Shown here piece by piece: positions 1 to 9,658 of a DNA stretch of 64,000 nt. The notes beneath the pieces are model-generated. The model did not search any database. It was not told where the DNA came from and worked only from the letters and a program-made list of their open reading frames with translations. This DNA comes from Metabacillus bambusae (GTDB taxonomy: Bacteria; Bacillota; Bacilli; Bacillales; Bacillaceae). How positions within the stretch are numbered: position 1 is the stretch's first letter; each line of letters begins with the position of its first letter. The DNA lies in assembly GCF_017497975.1 (NCBI RefSeq), contig NZ_JAGDEL010000002.1, positions 401,157-465,156 of the forward strand, read 5' to 3'. The position numbers were made by a program, and so were the translations under genes.

Positions 1-490
1 CCTCTGCAGCACTTGTTTCACCATAAACTGTTTTTTCTTCATTAACAAAGAGAATAGCCTTCGCATTTTTATTAGTAAATGTAATACTTGAAAAATACTC
101 CGTTATTTCTCTTTGCTTATTAAAAAGTTCATACTCCGTCAATCCTTCATCATTATCCAATTGTTCCATTAAATCCATATTTGAGAAGGGAATTAACGTA
201 ATATTCTCAAATTCTTTTAGTGCATGATTTACATTTTTCGTGACTTGAACACCAATATCTTCATTCATATCAGATACTTTGTTTTCAATTGTATTCGAAG
301 AAACAATATAAACAACATTTCCGATGATAACACTTGGGATAATCGTAAATAAAAGCAAGAATAAGATAATTTTAGATTTAAGTGTCATCCCCTTTAGATT
401 AGGAGAAAATTTTGTTCTCGTTCTTTTCTCTTTTTGTTGTAAATTATGTTTGTGAGTGGAATTCTTGTTATTATTATCTTTTTTCTTCAA
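1..490 (-). CDS. Methyl-accepting chemotaxis protein or related sensor, N-terminal part
   Basis: Partial gene; the reading frame runs off the left edge, leaving about 163 residues. The start is a TTG at 488-490 with AAGGGG upstream at the right distance. A basic, Asn/Lys-rich cytoplasmic head of about 35 residues is followed by one strong membrane helix (about residues 38-60, ending IVSS) and then the start of an extracellular region with short alpha segments typical of Cache-type sensor domains. This layout is known for chemoreceptors and for sensor kinases, and the cytoplasmic output domain lies outside the window, so the class is inferred mainly from the head-TM-Cache layout and the divergent neighbour, which is a clear chemoreceptor. 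Confidence 0.6.
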   Translation of the reverse strand, partial: MKKKDNNNKNSTHKHNLQQKEKRTRTKFSPNLKGMTLKSKIILFLLLFTIIPSVIIGNVVYIVSSNTIENKVSDMNEDIGVQVTKNVNHALKEFENITLIPFSNMDLMEQLDNDEGLTEYELFNKQREITEYFSSITFTNKNAKAILFVNEEKTVYGETSAAE

Positions 491-867
491 TATCGCTAAC
501 CCCTTTGAATATATTTTCCTAATATTCCGTCAAAATTAAGTAAAAATAAATGAACCTACTTTCTCACTATATTAGGCTAGTAAGAAACATAATTTACTAC
601 TTAAGTATTCTCCCACATCTGTATACGCTTTCAATTATACTATAATTCAACCGTTTTTCCGCATAAAAATATTAGTTTTTCGACCATTTATAGTAATATT
701 ATCCTATTATTTATTTAGGACTTTAATAACTAATGACTTTTAATAATTCCTTTAGCACGAAAACTAAATAATTGTAGAATTTTGTCGATACAATAAGAGA
801 ATTTATAATTCAGCTTTTTTATTAAAACTAACACCAAATCAACTTAGTCATACTGGAGGGATATTTT
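491..867. other. Divergent intergenic region between two sensor genes
   Basis: AT-rich region of 377 bases between the leftward sensor gene and the rightward chemoreceptor. It holds the SigD-like promoter described separately. I see no ORF with a ribosome site and no strong hairpin. No convincing SigD promoter was found for the leftward gene. Confidence 0.6.
765..791 (+). promoter_or_regulatory. SigD (flagellar/chemotaxis sigma) type promoter
   Basis: TAAA at 765-768, a 15-base spacer, then GTCGATAC at 784-791. The known Bacillus SigD consensus is TAAA-N15-GCCGATAT; the -10 matches at 6 of 8 positions. It lies about 77 bases before the chemoreceptor start, which fits a motility-regulon gene. 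Confidence 0.6.
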
Positions 868-2577
868 TTGTTAAAACACCTAAGATGGAAAAATGCAAAA
901 ATTGGTGGTAAGTACTTTTATGTTTTTTTAGTTGTTGCCATTACGTTTCTACTATCTATTATCATCACATTTTCTTTATTGAAACAAACAAGTCAAACGA
1001 TGAAAAATACACTAGTGAAAAATGAAATTGCTCTTTATAGTGCAGATTTAGTTTCACTCTACCATGAAAAATACAATCTCATTCCTGAATATATTTTATT
1101 ATCTGATGATAAAAAGCTTCTCGAATATTTAGAGGATAGTAGAGAATTTGTTTCTACAGCAAAGAAATTAAAACAGCAATTAGATAATGAAGAGCAATTA
1201 GCTATTTTCCATAAGATTATTGAAAACAATCATAAACTGGATGAGTATTTTTTTAGTACGATAGTCCCTAAAGTGAAACAAATTAATACAGCTGAGTTTA
1301 ATAAGCTTCAAAATGAAGCTAATGCAATAAAAGTAGAGACGACCGATCTGAGTAATCAGCTTAAGGAAATTGCAACAGAATCTAATAAAGCGTCACTAAC
1401 AAAATCACAAAATGCGATCGAGAAGACGATCTTTTTATTAGTAACATCAGGGATTATTTCATTGTTAATCTCTGTGATTCTACTTTTTGTCATCAGTAAG
1501 CGGATATCAGCAGGATTGAATAGAGTTGTGCTTACTAGCGAAGAAATCGCAAATGGAAATCTTAATTTTAAGCCTTTAAAAGTTGTTGGTTCAGATGAAA
1601 TTGGTCAGCTTTCACAATCGATTAACCACATGGGTACCCGGTTACGTGAGATGATTTTAGAGGTTTCACATATTGCTTCAGATGTTGATTCCCAAAGTGC
1701 AACATTTGCGCAATCTTCATCAGAATTAAAGCAAGGAAGCTCTCAAGTTGCACATACAATTGAAGAATTAGCAACTGGAGTGAATAACCAAGCAAATGAG
1801 GTATCTGATATCTCTGAAAATATAAGAGAATTTAGTGACAAATTAATTGAGGTAAACCAAGATGGTAGTAAATTAGTTCAATTCTCCGACGAAGTGCTAC
1901 TCGTATCTGTTAACGGAGATCAACAAATGAAACAATCGCTAGAACAAATGAAACTCATTCATTCTATTGTAGAGCGTTCAGTTGAAAAGATTAAGATTCT
2001 TGAGACGAAAACGCAATCTATTACCGAACTTGTTACTGTCATTAAATCAATTGCAGAGCAAACAAACCTTCTTTCCCTTAATGCATCGATAGAAGCTGCA
2101 AGAGCAGGTGAAAGTGGTAAAGGATTTGCTGTAGTAGCCTCAGAAGTTAAAAAACTAGCAAATGAAGTATCAAGTTCAATCGAAAATATTACGTCACTTG
2201 TTACTAGCATTAAGGAAGAAACTACCTCTATGTCTAATGAATTATATAGTGGTTTTCAAAAGGTGAATGAAGGTACAGAACAGATCCAATTAACCGGTCA
2301 ATACTTTTCTGAGATAAAAGATAAAATTACTGATATGACCGATCGAGTAAAAAATATTTCCTCAGCATTTAATTATTTTGAAAAGACTAGTCATGAGATT
2401 AATCAGTCTGTCGAGCATATCGCTGCTATTTCAGAGGAGTCAGCAGCAGGTTCAGAAGAAATATCTGCTGCTGTTTATCAGCAAACTCAATCAATTGATA
2501 ACATTTCAACTAGTGCAAACACGTTATCAAATATGGTTGTGCGTATGAACGAAATGATTAGTAAATTTAAAGTATAA
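868..2577 (+). CDS. Methyl-accepting chemotaxis protein
   Basis: Transmembrane chemoreceptor of 569 residues that would pass ligand signals to CheA/CheW. TM1 is at about residues 17-39 and TM2 at about 187-209, enclosing an external helical sensor of roughly 145 residues. A HAMP domain (about 210-262) follows, then a long cytoplasmic coiled-coil signalling domain. The hairpin tip is near residues 396-432, with the hallmark [19 protein letters not shown] and [13 protein letters not shown]. It starts at TTG, with GGAGGG seven bases upstream. Its stop TAA overlaps an ATG of the next frame, and the next gene, a periplasmic-type sugar-binding lipoprotein, is only 29 bases on. The pair is therefore probably one operon under the SigD-like promoter at 765-791. 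The ligand is not shown by the sequence. Confidence 0.92.
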   Translation: MLKHLRWKNAKIGGKYFYVFLVVAITFLLSIIITFSLLKQTSQTMKNTLVKNEIALYSADLVSLYHEKYNLIPEYILLSDDKKLLEYLEDSREFVSTAKKLKQQLDNEEQLAIFHKIIENNHKLDEYFFSTIVPKVKQINTAEFNKLQNEANAIKVETTDLSNQLKEIATESNKASLTKSQNAIEKTIFLLVTSGIISLLISVILLFVISKRISAGLNRVVLTSEEIANGNLNFKPLKVVGSDEIGQLSQSINHMGTRLREMILEVSHIASDVDSQSATFAQSSSELKQGSSQVAHTIEELATGVNNQANEVSDISENIREFSDKLIEVNQDGSKLVQFSDEVLLVSVNGDQQMKQSLEQMKLIHSIVERSVEKIKILETKTQSITELVTVIKSIAEQTNLLSLNASIEAARAGESGKGFAVVASEVKKLANEVSSSIENITSLVTSIKEETTSMSNELYSGFQKVNEGTEQIQLTGQYFSEIKDKITDMTDRVKNISSAFNYFEKTSHEINQSVEHIAAISEESAAGSEEISAAVYQQTQSIDNISTSANTLSNMVVRMNEMISKFKV

Positions 2578-2606
2578 TGAAATATTTATTAGGTGGAGGG
2601 AATAAA

Positions 2607-3665
2607 GTGACTACATTTTTTAAACAAGCAAGCCTTGGACTTTTGTTTACTTTTTTTGTTCTAGTTGGTACTGCTTGTTCAACATCAGAGGAAGCTTCAA
2701 GCGAGCAAGCAGTAAAGTTAAAAGCAGATGAATCCGTGCCTTATATTGGATTTGTATTAGACACTCTTGAGCAGGAACGATGGTATAAAGATAAGAAATT
2801 ATTTGAAGATCAAGTTAAATCCCTAGGTGGACAGGTTAAGACATTGGCTGCTAACGGAATTGATGAGGTCCAATTAAAACAAGCACAGTTATTGATTGAA
2901 GAAGGTGTAGATGTTCTTGTCGTTGTTCCACACAATGCCGAGGCTGCAGCCAAAATTGTTGAGCTTGCACATCAAAACGACGTTAAGGTTATTTCGTATG
3001 ATCGACTTATTACAAAAAGTGATTTAGATTATTACATTTCCTTTGACAATGAAAAAGTTGGGGCATTACAAGCAACTGAAATTGTTAAAAGAGTTCCAAA
3101 AGGCAACTTTGCATATATTGGTGGTGCTGAAACAGACAACAATGCACTGTTATTTAGAAAAGGTGCTATGTCAGTGCTACAGCCTTTAATTGATAAAGGA
3201 GATATTAAGTTAGTTGTTGATAAATATACAGATGAATGGAAACCAACCATCGCTGAACAAAATATGGCAATTGCATTAAAGGAAACGAAGAATGATATTC
3301 ATGCTGTAGTTGCTGCTAACGATGGGAATGCTGGTGGTGTTATCAATGCTTTAACTTCTGTCGGGTTAGCTGGTAAGGTACCTGTTTCAGGTCAAGATGC
3401 CGAATTAAGTGGTATAAAGCGAATTATAGCTGGGACACAAACCATGACAGTGTACAAGCCAATAAACGTCATCGCTACTAAAGCAGCTGAAATGGCTTAC
3501 GATGTAGCAATTGGTAAAGAAATAAAAACAGATACTACAATTGATAATAATAAAGTTAAAGTCCCAACGATTTTGCTTGAACCTACAGCTGTTACAAAAG
3601 AAACGGTTAACAGTACGGTTATTAAAGATGGGTATTTAACCGAAGAAGAAGTTTATTCGAAATAG
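2607..3665 (+). CDS. Orphan sugar-binding lipoprotein (XylF/ribose-binding type)
   Basis: Extracellular solute-binding protein of the periplasmic-binding-protein type I fold (Peripla_BP_4), most like D-xylose-binding XylF. I chose the GTG at 2607, preceded by GGTGGAGGG; an upstream ATG at 2577 overlaps the chemoreceptor stop but has no ribosome site. The N-terminus is a signal peptide ending GTAC, so lipid attachment to Cys is likely, although the -3 Gly is less usual than Leu. Typical segments follow: YIGFVLDTLEQERW, VDVLVVVPHNAEAA, VISYDRLI, YISFDNEKVG and VPVSGQDAE. No permease or ATPase gene is adjacent. Because it is paired with a chemoreceptor, the likely role is sugar sensing for chemotaxis rather than uptake, by analogy with RbsB-Trg; this is inference. 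Length is about 352 residues, normal for the family. Confidence 0.85.
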   Translation: MTTFFKQASLGLLFTFFVLVGTACSTSEEASSEQAVKLKADESVPYIGFVLDTLEQERWYKDKKLFEDQVKSLGGQVKTLAANGIDEVQLKQAQLLIEEGVDVLVVVPHNAEAAAKIVELAHQNDVKVISYDRLITKSDLDYYISFDNEKVGALQATEIVKRVPKGNFAYIGGAETDNNALLFRKGAMSVLQPLIDKGDIKLVVDKYTDEWKPTIAEQNMAIALKETKNDIHAVVAANDGNAGGVINALTSVGLAGKVPVSGQDAELSGIKRIIAGTQTMTVYKPINVIATKAAEMAYDVAIGKEIKTDTTIDNNKVKVPTILLEPTAVTKETVNSTVIKDGYLTEEEVYSK

Positions 3666-3734
3666 GCTCTGTTAAACCTTTCCGCTATTGGGGTTTTAGT
3701 GCCAAAATCAACAGTGAGCTATTAACAGACTCGG
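3664..3734. repeat. Degenerate copy of dispersed repeat family B
   Basis: Starts with GGCTCTGTTAAAC directly after the lipoprotein stop and ends with AATCAACAGT...TTAACAGACTC. The same ends occur at 9659, 32634 and 45356. The middle is diverged, and no coding content is seen. Confidence 0.5.
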
Positions 3735-3766
3735 TTCACTTCATAAAAGTGAGGGCGTCTCAAAAC

Positions 3767-3858
3767 TAAAGGGTCAGACCCCTCCAACACAATATATAGC
3801 ACCTTAAACGTTAAAGGCTACTATATATTAGTAATGTTGGGAGGTGTCAGACCCTTTT
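3767..3858. terminator. Long palindrome between convergent genes, possible bidirectional terminator
   Basis: The arms AAAGGGTCAGACCCCTCC and GGGAGGTGTCAGACCCTTTT pair over about 20 bases. An inner stem is formed by ATATATAG and CTACTATATAT, giving a hairpin of about 92 bases. It sits between a rightward and a leftward gene, so it would stop transcription from both sides, although its length is unusual for a simple terminator. Confidence 0.6.
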
Positions 3859-3887
3859 GAGTCAGCCTCTCTTTTAGTGTTATATCC

Positions 3888-6800
3888 TTAAATTGCTAAT
3901 GTTTCATCAGTGCTTTCTGCTTTTTGTCTTTGACGTTTTGCCTTTTTAAAGTGCAGTAGCTCATAAATAACCGGGATGACCACTAACGTTAATACAGTCG
4001 CGACACTTAGTCCACCAATTACAACAACAGCTAGACTTGCAGAAACCAAGTTCCCCGCTTCAGCTTCTTTAAACAATAATGGAAGCATGGCTGAGATTGT
4101 TGCTACTGCTGTCATAATGATCGGACGCATTCTAATTGTAGCAGCCTCGACAATTGCATCTCTAATAATCATTGATTGTTCATTTTGTTTCACTCGGTCA
4201 AGTAGGACAATTGCATTCGTCACAACAATTCCGATTAACATCAGAGCACCTAGTAGTGCTGTAATATCTACAGAAATTCCGCTTATTATAATTCCTAAAA
4301 TTGCCCCGATCGCTGCAAGTGGTAAAGAGCATAGGATCGCGATAGGCGCACGGATTGTTTTAAAGGTAATTACCATAATTAGGAAGACAATTCCAATCGA
4401 TGCAAGCATTGTCATAAATAAATCATTAAATTCCTTGGCCTGATTAACACTAGCCCCACCTACAAGCACTTCCATATTATCTGGAATGTCTAATCCTTCT
4501 TCTGTCTTATCTCCTAAGATCCGTTTATTTATTTCAGTTGAAATCGTTGATAGTTTTTCAGGATCTACCGTTGCTGTGACCCTTACATATTGCTCACCAT
4601 CTTTGTGGAATGTACTAGTAGGTTCTTCTGTCTGCTTTAACTCTGCTACTTTCGAAATGGAAGTCATACCACTAGCCGTCATAATCGGAACATTTGATAA
4701 TTCTTTTTCAGTGTCTGGATTGAAAACAGGTTCAAGCATAACCATTGTTTGCAGTCCATTCATTTCAATTGTACCCAGAGGTGTTTTATTTATCATGACC
4801 GAAGCTTGTTGTGCAACTTGATCTGCTTTTGCCATTCCTGGATCGACGACAAATGAATAAACTGCTTTCGTTTCATCTTGGTTGGAGCTTACCTTCTCAA
4901 TCCCTTCGATATCATTAATCTCGGCTTGAACTTTTTCTGATACAGAAATAAGTTCATCTACATTATCACCAATGACATCAATCGTGATTGATGTAGAACC
5001 ACCACCCATTAGTGTTGCCTCAGTAACCTCTAATGTAGCATTATCATACTCATTTTTTTGAGTATTTACTTTATCTATAAAGGCTCCCATATCAGCATCT
5101 TCTTCTAAAATCGCCATAATCTGCGTTTGAGTAGGATTACCTACCGCACCGTATTTAGCAGCATCTTCTGAATTTCCAAGCTGCAAATATAATTTATCAA
5201 TGCCATCTTGTTTTAACACATATTCCTCAAGCTTCATAGACTCTTCTTTTACTTTTTCAATTGGAGTTTCATTAGGGTATTTTAACGAAACAAATACATA
5301 ATCAGCTTTTGTTTTGTTTACAGCCCCCTTTGGAAGTACCATATACCCTCCAACTGATCCTGCGAACAAAATGATAGCTGTTACTAAAACAACCCATTTA
5401 TGATTTAATGACCATGTTAAAAACTTTGCAAATCCTGCTGATGGTTTGTGCTCTTTTATTTTTGCATTTTTAAGTAAGGCAGCACTCATAACAGGTACTA
5501 CTGTAATCGCTACGATTAAAGAAGCTAAAAGCGAATACGTAATCGTCAAGGCAAATGGAAGTAGGAAATCCTGTAAGCTTCCACTTAATAATCCCATTGG
5601 TAAAAATACAGCAACAGTTGTTAGAGTGGACGATGTAATCGCTGAGCCAACTTCTTTAGTTGCTTCAATGACCATTTTGATCGTGAATTTTTCACTTTGT
5701 GCTCTTCTAAAAATATTCTCGATGACTACGATACTATCATCTACAAGACGACCTACAGCTACAGCTACCCCACCTAGTGTTAATATATTTAACGTCACAC
5801 CAGACTGTGCAAGGAGGAATAATGTAAACCCTAATGAGAGTGGGATCGACACAATGGTAATAAGTGTGGAACGTAAATTACGTAAGAAAAGCATAATCAC
5901 GATTGTCGCAAAAAGTGCACCTAGTAAGACTTCTTTAATCATACTGTGAACAGATGACTCTACAGAATCAGCTGAAGCTAATACAACGGTTGTTTCAAGG
6001 TTATCGTACTTTTCATTCACTTCTTCTGATACTTTTTTCGCTTCTTTACTAATTGTTACGGCATTTGAATTGCTATCCTTTGTGATAACGAATAGTAATC
6101 CATCCTTACCATTCACACGTGTAAGATTATTTTCTTGTTTATCAACAGTAATGTTTGCTACATCCTTTAGTGGTACTTTTGGAATAATCTCAGTATCCTC
6201 AAGTTTTTCAATCGTATTTACATCACCAACAACCTTTATATTTGCTGCCTTATTATCAATATTTTTTTCACCAACTGCGGTTGCAATATTTTGACCTTGG
6301 AGCAGTGGCATGATATTTTCAATTGTGACTTGCTTTTCCGCCATCTTCTTTTCATCTAATTCAACAGATACATATGAAGGGATCGTTCCATTTGTTTGAA
6401 TATCTGACACACCATCAATGTCTTTAAAATATGGGACAATTTCATCTTCTGCATATTGAATGGTTTCAGGATTAATTCCTTCATCAAACGTTAACCCAAT
6501 GTAGGAAACAGGGATCATAGACGTGTTCAATTGTACAATATTTGGTTTCATCACATTTGCTGGTAATTGTACATTTGCTAATGCATCCTCAATTTCACGC
6601 TTTGCTTCTTTTTTGTCGACATTTGACTCAAAATGAATATCGACGGATGAATAACCATCCCCAGTGGTAGAAAATACATTGGTCTTTCCATTAACACTAT
6701 CTACAGCATTTTCAATCGGTGTCGTTACTTGATCCTCCATTAAGCTTGCATCTAATCCTTCTCCCATTGCTACAACTGAAATAAAGGGTTGATCAGCAGA

Positions 6801-6917
6801 TGGTAAAAATTCCATCGGTAGTCGAAAATAACTTAAAACCCCCATTACTAATATAAGCATAGACATAATGGCAATAGCAGCTTTGTTCTTAAATGACCAT
6901 TTCGTAAACCAAGACAT
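3888..6917 (-). CDS. swrC: RND family efflux permease, SwrC-like
   Basis: Proton-driven export pump of the RND superfamily, 1009 residues, close to the Bacillus SwrC/YerP size (about 1060). SwrC is known for surfactin and acriflavine resistance; the substrate here is inferred. It has the usual 12-helix plan: TM1 near residues 13-30, a large extracellular loop, TM2-6 around 330-480, TM7 near 510-530, a second large loop, and TM8-12 after 840. The TM4 proton-relay pair is intact in GRLVDDSIVVIENIF. The start ATG has GGAAGGAG upstream. No membrane-fusion protein or outer channel gene is next to it, as expected in a Gram-positive cell. It stands alone, with the nearest gene on the same strand about 430 bases downstream beyond a palindrome. 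Confidence 0.88.
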   Translation of the reverse strand: MSWFTKWSFKNKAAIAIMSMLILVMGVLSYFRLPMEFLPSADQPFISVVAMGEGLDASLMEDQVTTPIENAVDSVNGKTNVFSTTGDGYSSVDIHFESNVDKKEAKREIEDALANVQLPANVMKPNIVQLNTSMIPVSYIGLTFDEGINPETIQYAEDEIVPYFKDIDGVSDIQTNGTIPSYVSVELDEKKMAEKQVTIENIMPLLQGQNIATAVGEKNIDNKAANIKVVGDVNTIEKLEDTEIIPKVPLKDVANITVDKQENNLTRVNGKDGLLFVITKDSNSNAVTISKEAKKVSEEVNEKYDNLETTVVLASADSVESSVHSMIKEVLLGALFATIVIMLFLRNLRSTLITIVSIPLSLGFTLFLLAQSGVTLNILTLGGVAVAVGRLVDDSIVVIENIFRRAQSEKFTIKMVIEATKEVGSAITSSTLTTVAVFLPMGLLSGSLQDFLLPFALTITYSLLASLIVAITVVPVMSAALLKNAKIKEHKPSAGFAKFLTWSLNHKWVVLVTAIILFAGSVGGYMVLPKGAVNKTKADYVFVSLKYPNETPIEKVKEESMKLEEYVLKQDGIDKLYLQLGNSEDAAKYGAVGNPTQTQIMAILEEDADMGAFIDKVNTQKNEYDNATLEVTEATLMGGGSTSITIDVIGDNVDELISVSEKVQAEINDIEGIEKVSSNQDETKAVYSFVVDPGMAKADQVAQQASVMINKTPLGTIEMNGLQTMVMLEPVFNPDTEKELSNVPIMTASGMTSISKVAELKQTEEPTSTFHKDGEQYVRVTATVDPEKLSTISTEINKRILGDKTEEGLDIPDNMEVLVGGASVNQAKEFNDLFMTMLASIGIVFLIMVITFKTIRAPIAILCSLPLAAIGAILGIIISGISVDITALLGALMLIGIVVTNAIVLLDRVKQNEQSMIIRDAIVEAATIRMRPIIMTAVATISAMLPLLFKEAEAGNLVSASLAVVVIGGLSVATVLTLVVIPVIYELLHFKKAKRQRQKAESTDETLAI

Positions 6918-7346
6918 TTGATGTTAACTCCTTCCAAATTTCATTTTCTTTAAAATCGTTTTCTTTGACTCCTTCCTAACCACAGGAAAAACTTGTCATA
7001 TATGGTTAGTTACTACAGTCACTATTTTAATAACAAAAAGTGGAAGAGTTAAATGACTTAAGGTGTAAAACCTTCTAAGTCTTAAGCCGTATATTAGAAA
7101 TGAAGCACCAAAAGAACAAAAGCGCAAGCGACTTGAACAGCCTCGGGCAAATAAGACGCTTAAGAATAGAAGGTGTTCTTTACCTTCAATTCTTAAGTGG
7201 CTTAGACCCAAGAGGGGCTAAGCGCTGGAGCTGGATGCCTAGCGCTTACCCCCAGTACTAGAATTTTATAATTTCCTAGACAATAAAAAGACAGACCATT
7301 ACGTCTGCCTCATTTCTTATACCTTATTAAGTTGGAATTTTTTAGT
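6918..7346. other. Intergenic region with a family A repeat
   Basis: A stretch of 429 bases upstream of the RND gene. The first 190 bases probably hold its promoter, but I see no clear -35/-10 pair. The rest is mostly the family A repeat at 7114-7283. The small reading frame across this area has no ribosome site and is not accepted as a gene. Confidence 0.6.
7114..7283 (+). repeat. Dispersed repeat family A, copy 1
   Basis: About 170 bases. It begins with ACAAAAGCGCAAGCG, contains a strong internal hairpin (AAGAATAGAAGGTG / ACCTTCAATTCTT) and carries AGCGCTGGAGCTGGATG near the end, followed by AGAATTTTATAATTTCCT. Near-identical blocks lie at 14400 and 63138, and a part copy at 38648. No ORF or transposase is present. 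It may be a MITE-like element or a structured RNA; its function is unknown. Confidence 0.75.
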
Positions 7347-7751
7347 TTATCTTTTTCTTGCAATTTTAAAGCCATTGTCAATTTCATTGAAGCCGATTCG
7401 TGGATAATATTCCATTGCTTCTTGTGATGCCAATAATAATAATGCTACTTCTTCTCCTAATTCATCCTTTAACAAGGCAATAAGTTCTTTACCAATCCCA
7501 TTTTTCTGATAGTTTTTATCAACTGCTAAGTCAGATAAATAGCAGCAATAGCTAAAATCCGTAATCGCTCTGGCAATACCAACTAAATTATTTCCATCCC
7601 ATGCTGAAATGAGGATGTCTGCGTGATCAATCATTCGTTCAAGTCGTGGTAGATCATCCACTGGCCGTTTTATTCCAGATGCTCTGAAAACCGATGATAA
7701 TTCCTCAGCGTTTATTTCCGCATTAACTTTATACGTTATTTGTAGAGTCAT
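7347..7751 (-). CDS. GNAT family N-acetyltransferase
   Basis: Small acetyltransferase of 134 residues that would move an acetyl group from acetyl-CoA to an amine on an unknown substrate. The GNAT core is visible: the strand YLSDLAVDKNYQ followed by the acetyl-CoA pyrophosphate loop KNGIGKELIALL (about residues 75-95), then the C-terminal strand and helix with EAMEYYPRIGFNEID. The start ATG is preceded by AGAAGGAG. It is a single gene flanked by hairpins. The substrate cannot be read from the sequence. Confidence 0.85.
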   Translation of the reverse strand: MTLQITYKVNAEINAEELSSVFRASGIKRPVDDLPRLERMIDHADILISAWDGNNLVGIARAITDFSYCCYLSDLAVDKNYQKNGIGKELIALLKDELGEEVALLLLASQEAMEYYPRIGFNEIDNGFKIARKR

Positions 7752-7848
7752 AGTTATTCTCCTTCTAAAATGTATTTAATACAGGAATCTGTAACTAATC
7801 GTACTAAAATATATAGTATTTACTTAGAAAAATTGCGAAAAAAAAATA

Positions 7849-7909
7849 GACCTCTAAACTCATAGAAAAGTATTCCTTTTGTATGAATACATGCTAAGCA
7901 TTTGAGGTC
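7849..7909 (-). terminator. Rho-independent terminator of the PfpI gene
   Basis: On the minus strand, GACCTC pairs with GAGGTC with an inner GTATTC/GAATAC stem, followed by TATTTTTTTTT. It lies just after the stop of the PfpI-family gene. Confidence 0.6.
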
Positions 7910-7940
7910 AAAATTATCGTATTTATGTCAACTTCTTTTA

Positions 7941-8465
7941 TTACTTTCCTTCAAAAACTTCAATAAAAGCTTTCATATAATCGGGAAGATCTGGTGGACG
8001 TCTACTTGAAATCAGATGACCGTCGACAACAACCGCTTCATCTAGCCACTTAGCTCCTGCATTCTCCATATCATCACGAATTCCAGGTGTGCTTGTTACT
8101 GTTTTACCATTTAATATTTTAGCAGAGATTAAAACCCATCCTGCATGACAGATTTGACCGATTGGTTTCTTTTTCTCTTCCATATGTTGAACAATGTCAA
8201 TTACCTCTTGAAACCTGCGAAGCTTATCAGGAGCCCACCCTCCTGGAACTAGCAAGGCATCATATACACTCGGGTCAATATCTTGAAAAGCATAATCAGA
8301 TGTAGCTGGTACACCATATTTCCCTTTATATGTATACCCTGCATCTTCTCCAGCTAAATCAACGATTGCACCTTCTTCACGTAAACGATGGATCGGATAC
8401 CACAACTCTAAATCTTCAAAATCCTCATGAACGAAGCTTAATACCTTTTTACCTACTAATTTCAT
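7941..8465 (-). CDS. DJ-1/PfpI family protein (YfkM-like)
   Basis: Protein of 174 residues with the class I glutamine-amidotransferase-like fold of the DJ-1/PfpI/YfkM group. In Bacillus these are general stress proteins, and some members act as protein deglycases or glyoxalases. The nucleophile elbow is GQICHAGWVLISA, with Cys near residue 104 followed by His. The N-terminal FVHEDFEDLELWYP supplies the conserved acidic residue, and LLVPGGWAPD is the strand-turn before the active site. The start ATG has GGGAGGG upstream. It stands alone, with a terminator after it. The precise reaction is not determinable here. Confidence 0.85.
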   Translation of the reverse strand: MKLVGKKVLSFVHEDFEDLELWYPIHRLREEGAIVDLAGEDAGYTYKGKYGVPATSDYAFQDIDPSVYDALLVPGGWAPDKLRRFQEVIDIVQHMEEKKKPIGQICHAGWVLISAKILNGKTVTSTPGIRDDMENAGAKWLDEAVVVDGHLISSRRPPDLPDYMKAFIEVFEGK

Positions 8466-8634
8466 TTAATTCCCTCCCTTTAAATTTTCTTTAATCTTAA
8501 CTTAACCCATGTAGCCGGGAAATACAAATTGTTTGAATATAATCACTATGCCATTATTACCACAATTAAAAACGAAGGAAAAACAGATTCCCAGTAAAAG
8601 CCAGTGTTGTTCCCTTTTCTTTTTTCTACTAAAA

Positions 8635-8666
8635 AGCCATAAAGGTCATTTTCAACCTCTATGGCT
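8635..8666 (-). terminator. Terminator of the deoR-like gene
   Basis: AGCCATA...TATGGCT stem with an inner AGGT/ACCT on the minus strand and a TTTTTAG tail. The stem includes the gene's own TAG stop. Confidence 0.65.
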
Positions 8667-9609
8667 AATATTCCATTTCAACTAATAAACTTGCAGTATG
8701 CTCGTCAGTTATTAATACGTTTGCATACTTGCCTTTTAATGCACCATATATGGCTTCAAGTTTTTTCGGTCCACCCGCAACAAGGATCGATTTCTCCTTT
8801 TTAGCTAGTTCATGGAGCTCAATTCCAATCGTGCGGTTATTTAAATTCTCTACACAAATTTCCCCATTTTTATCAAAAAATCTTGAACATATTTCACCAG
8901 CTGCTTTAGATTGGATTAAGTGTTTATCTTCTTCTGAGAAATATTCTGCTTGTAATAAAACCGAATCAACTACAGGAGTTCCGACACTAAAAATAGCAAT
9001 GTTTGCTTGTTTACCTAAGTTAAGAATTTTTCGGATATGTCGATCAGCTTCTATCGCTTGCTTCACTACAATATGGTCAACAATTGCTGGTAGCGGTAAC
9101 AAAAAGGTTTGTGTATGAAATGCTTCACCGAATAAATGAATAATTTCAGAGGCGTAGGTCTTTGTTTCTGAATGACTCACCCCACCATTTAACTGAACAA
9201 CTGTTGTATGACTAATTGGCTTTGGTTTTAGCTTTGTAGCTAGCTCATAAACAGTGGTTCCCCAGGATGTTGCAATGACATCATGATCTTTAACAACTTT
9301 ATTTAAATAGCTTGCTGCTGTCTCTCCTAAATGCCGTTTAATTAACGTATTGTCATACTCTGAAACTGAGGCAACTACAACTTCCTTCAAGCCAAACTTA
9401 TCCTTTAACCGTTCAGTTAATAGCTCGCCTGCTTCAACAGGATTATGAATCTTTATCTCGACAATACCAGAATCCTTTGCTTGCTTTAATAATCTTGAAA
9501 CAGTTGGTCTTGACACATCTAATTTTTTTGCAATCTCTTGCTGGCTATAATCTAATTGGTAGTAGAGCCTTGCGACTTCAATTATTTTATTAAGCTTGTC
9601 TTTTTCCAT
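8665..9609 (-). CDS. deoR: SorC/DeoR-type sugar-phosphate-binding repressor
   Basis: Transcription regulator of 314 residues, nearly the length of Bacillus subtilis DeoR (313). DeoR represses deoxyribonucleoside use and responds to deoxyribose-5-phosphate. The N-terminus has a helix-turn-helix (ARLYYQLDYSQQEIAKKLDV, then SRPTVSRLLKQA, about residues 13-45). The rest is the SorC sugar-binding fold, with VIATSWGTTVYELA and the late ILVAGGPKKLEAIYGALKG. No dra, nupC or pdp genes adjoin it. Its neighbour on the same strand is transketolase, from which it is separated by a terminator and a repeat, so it might instead respond to another pentose phosphate. Family assignment is firm; the exact orthology is less so. 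Confidence 0.75.
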   Translation of the reverse strand: MEKDKLNKIIEVARLYYQLDYSQQEIAKKLDVSRPTVSRLLKQAKDSGIVEIKIHNPVEAGELLTERLKDKFGLKEVVVASVSEYDNTLIKRHLGETAASYLNKVVKDHDVIATSWGTTVYELATKLKPKPISHTTVVQLNGGVSHSETKTYASEIIHLFGEAFHTQTFLLPLPAIVDHIVVKQAIEADRHIRKILNLGKQANIAIFSVGTPVVDSVLLQAEYFSEEDKHLIQSKAAGEICSRFFDKNGEICVENLNNRTIGIELHELAKKEKSILVAGGPKKLEAIYGALKGKYANVLITDEHTASLLVEMEY

Positions 9610-9658
9610 TTATACAGCACCTAAATCGTGATAATTTGATTGACTCTTTTTAAAAATG

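Noticed and set aside
5446..5949. Rightward 167-codon open frame within the RND gene
   Set aside because: Antisense shadow of the pump's coding sequence without a ribosome site or recognisable domains.
6996..7211. Leftward 71-codon frame upstream of the RND gene
   Set aside because: Covers part of a family A repeat, with no ribosome site; its sequence is that of the repeat.
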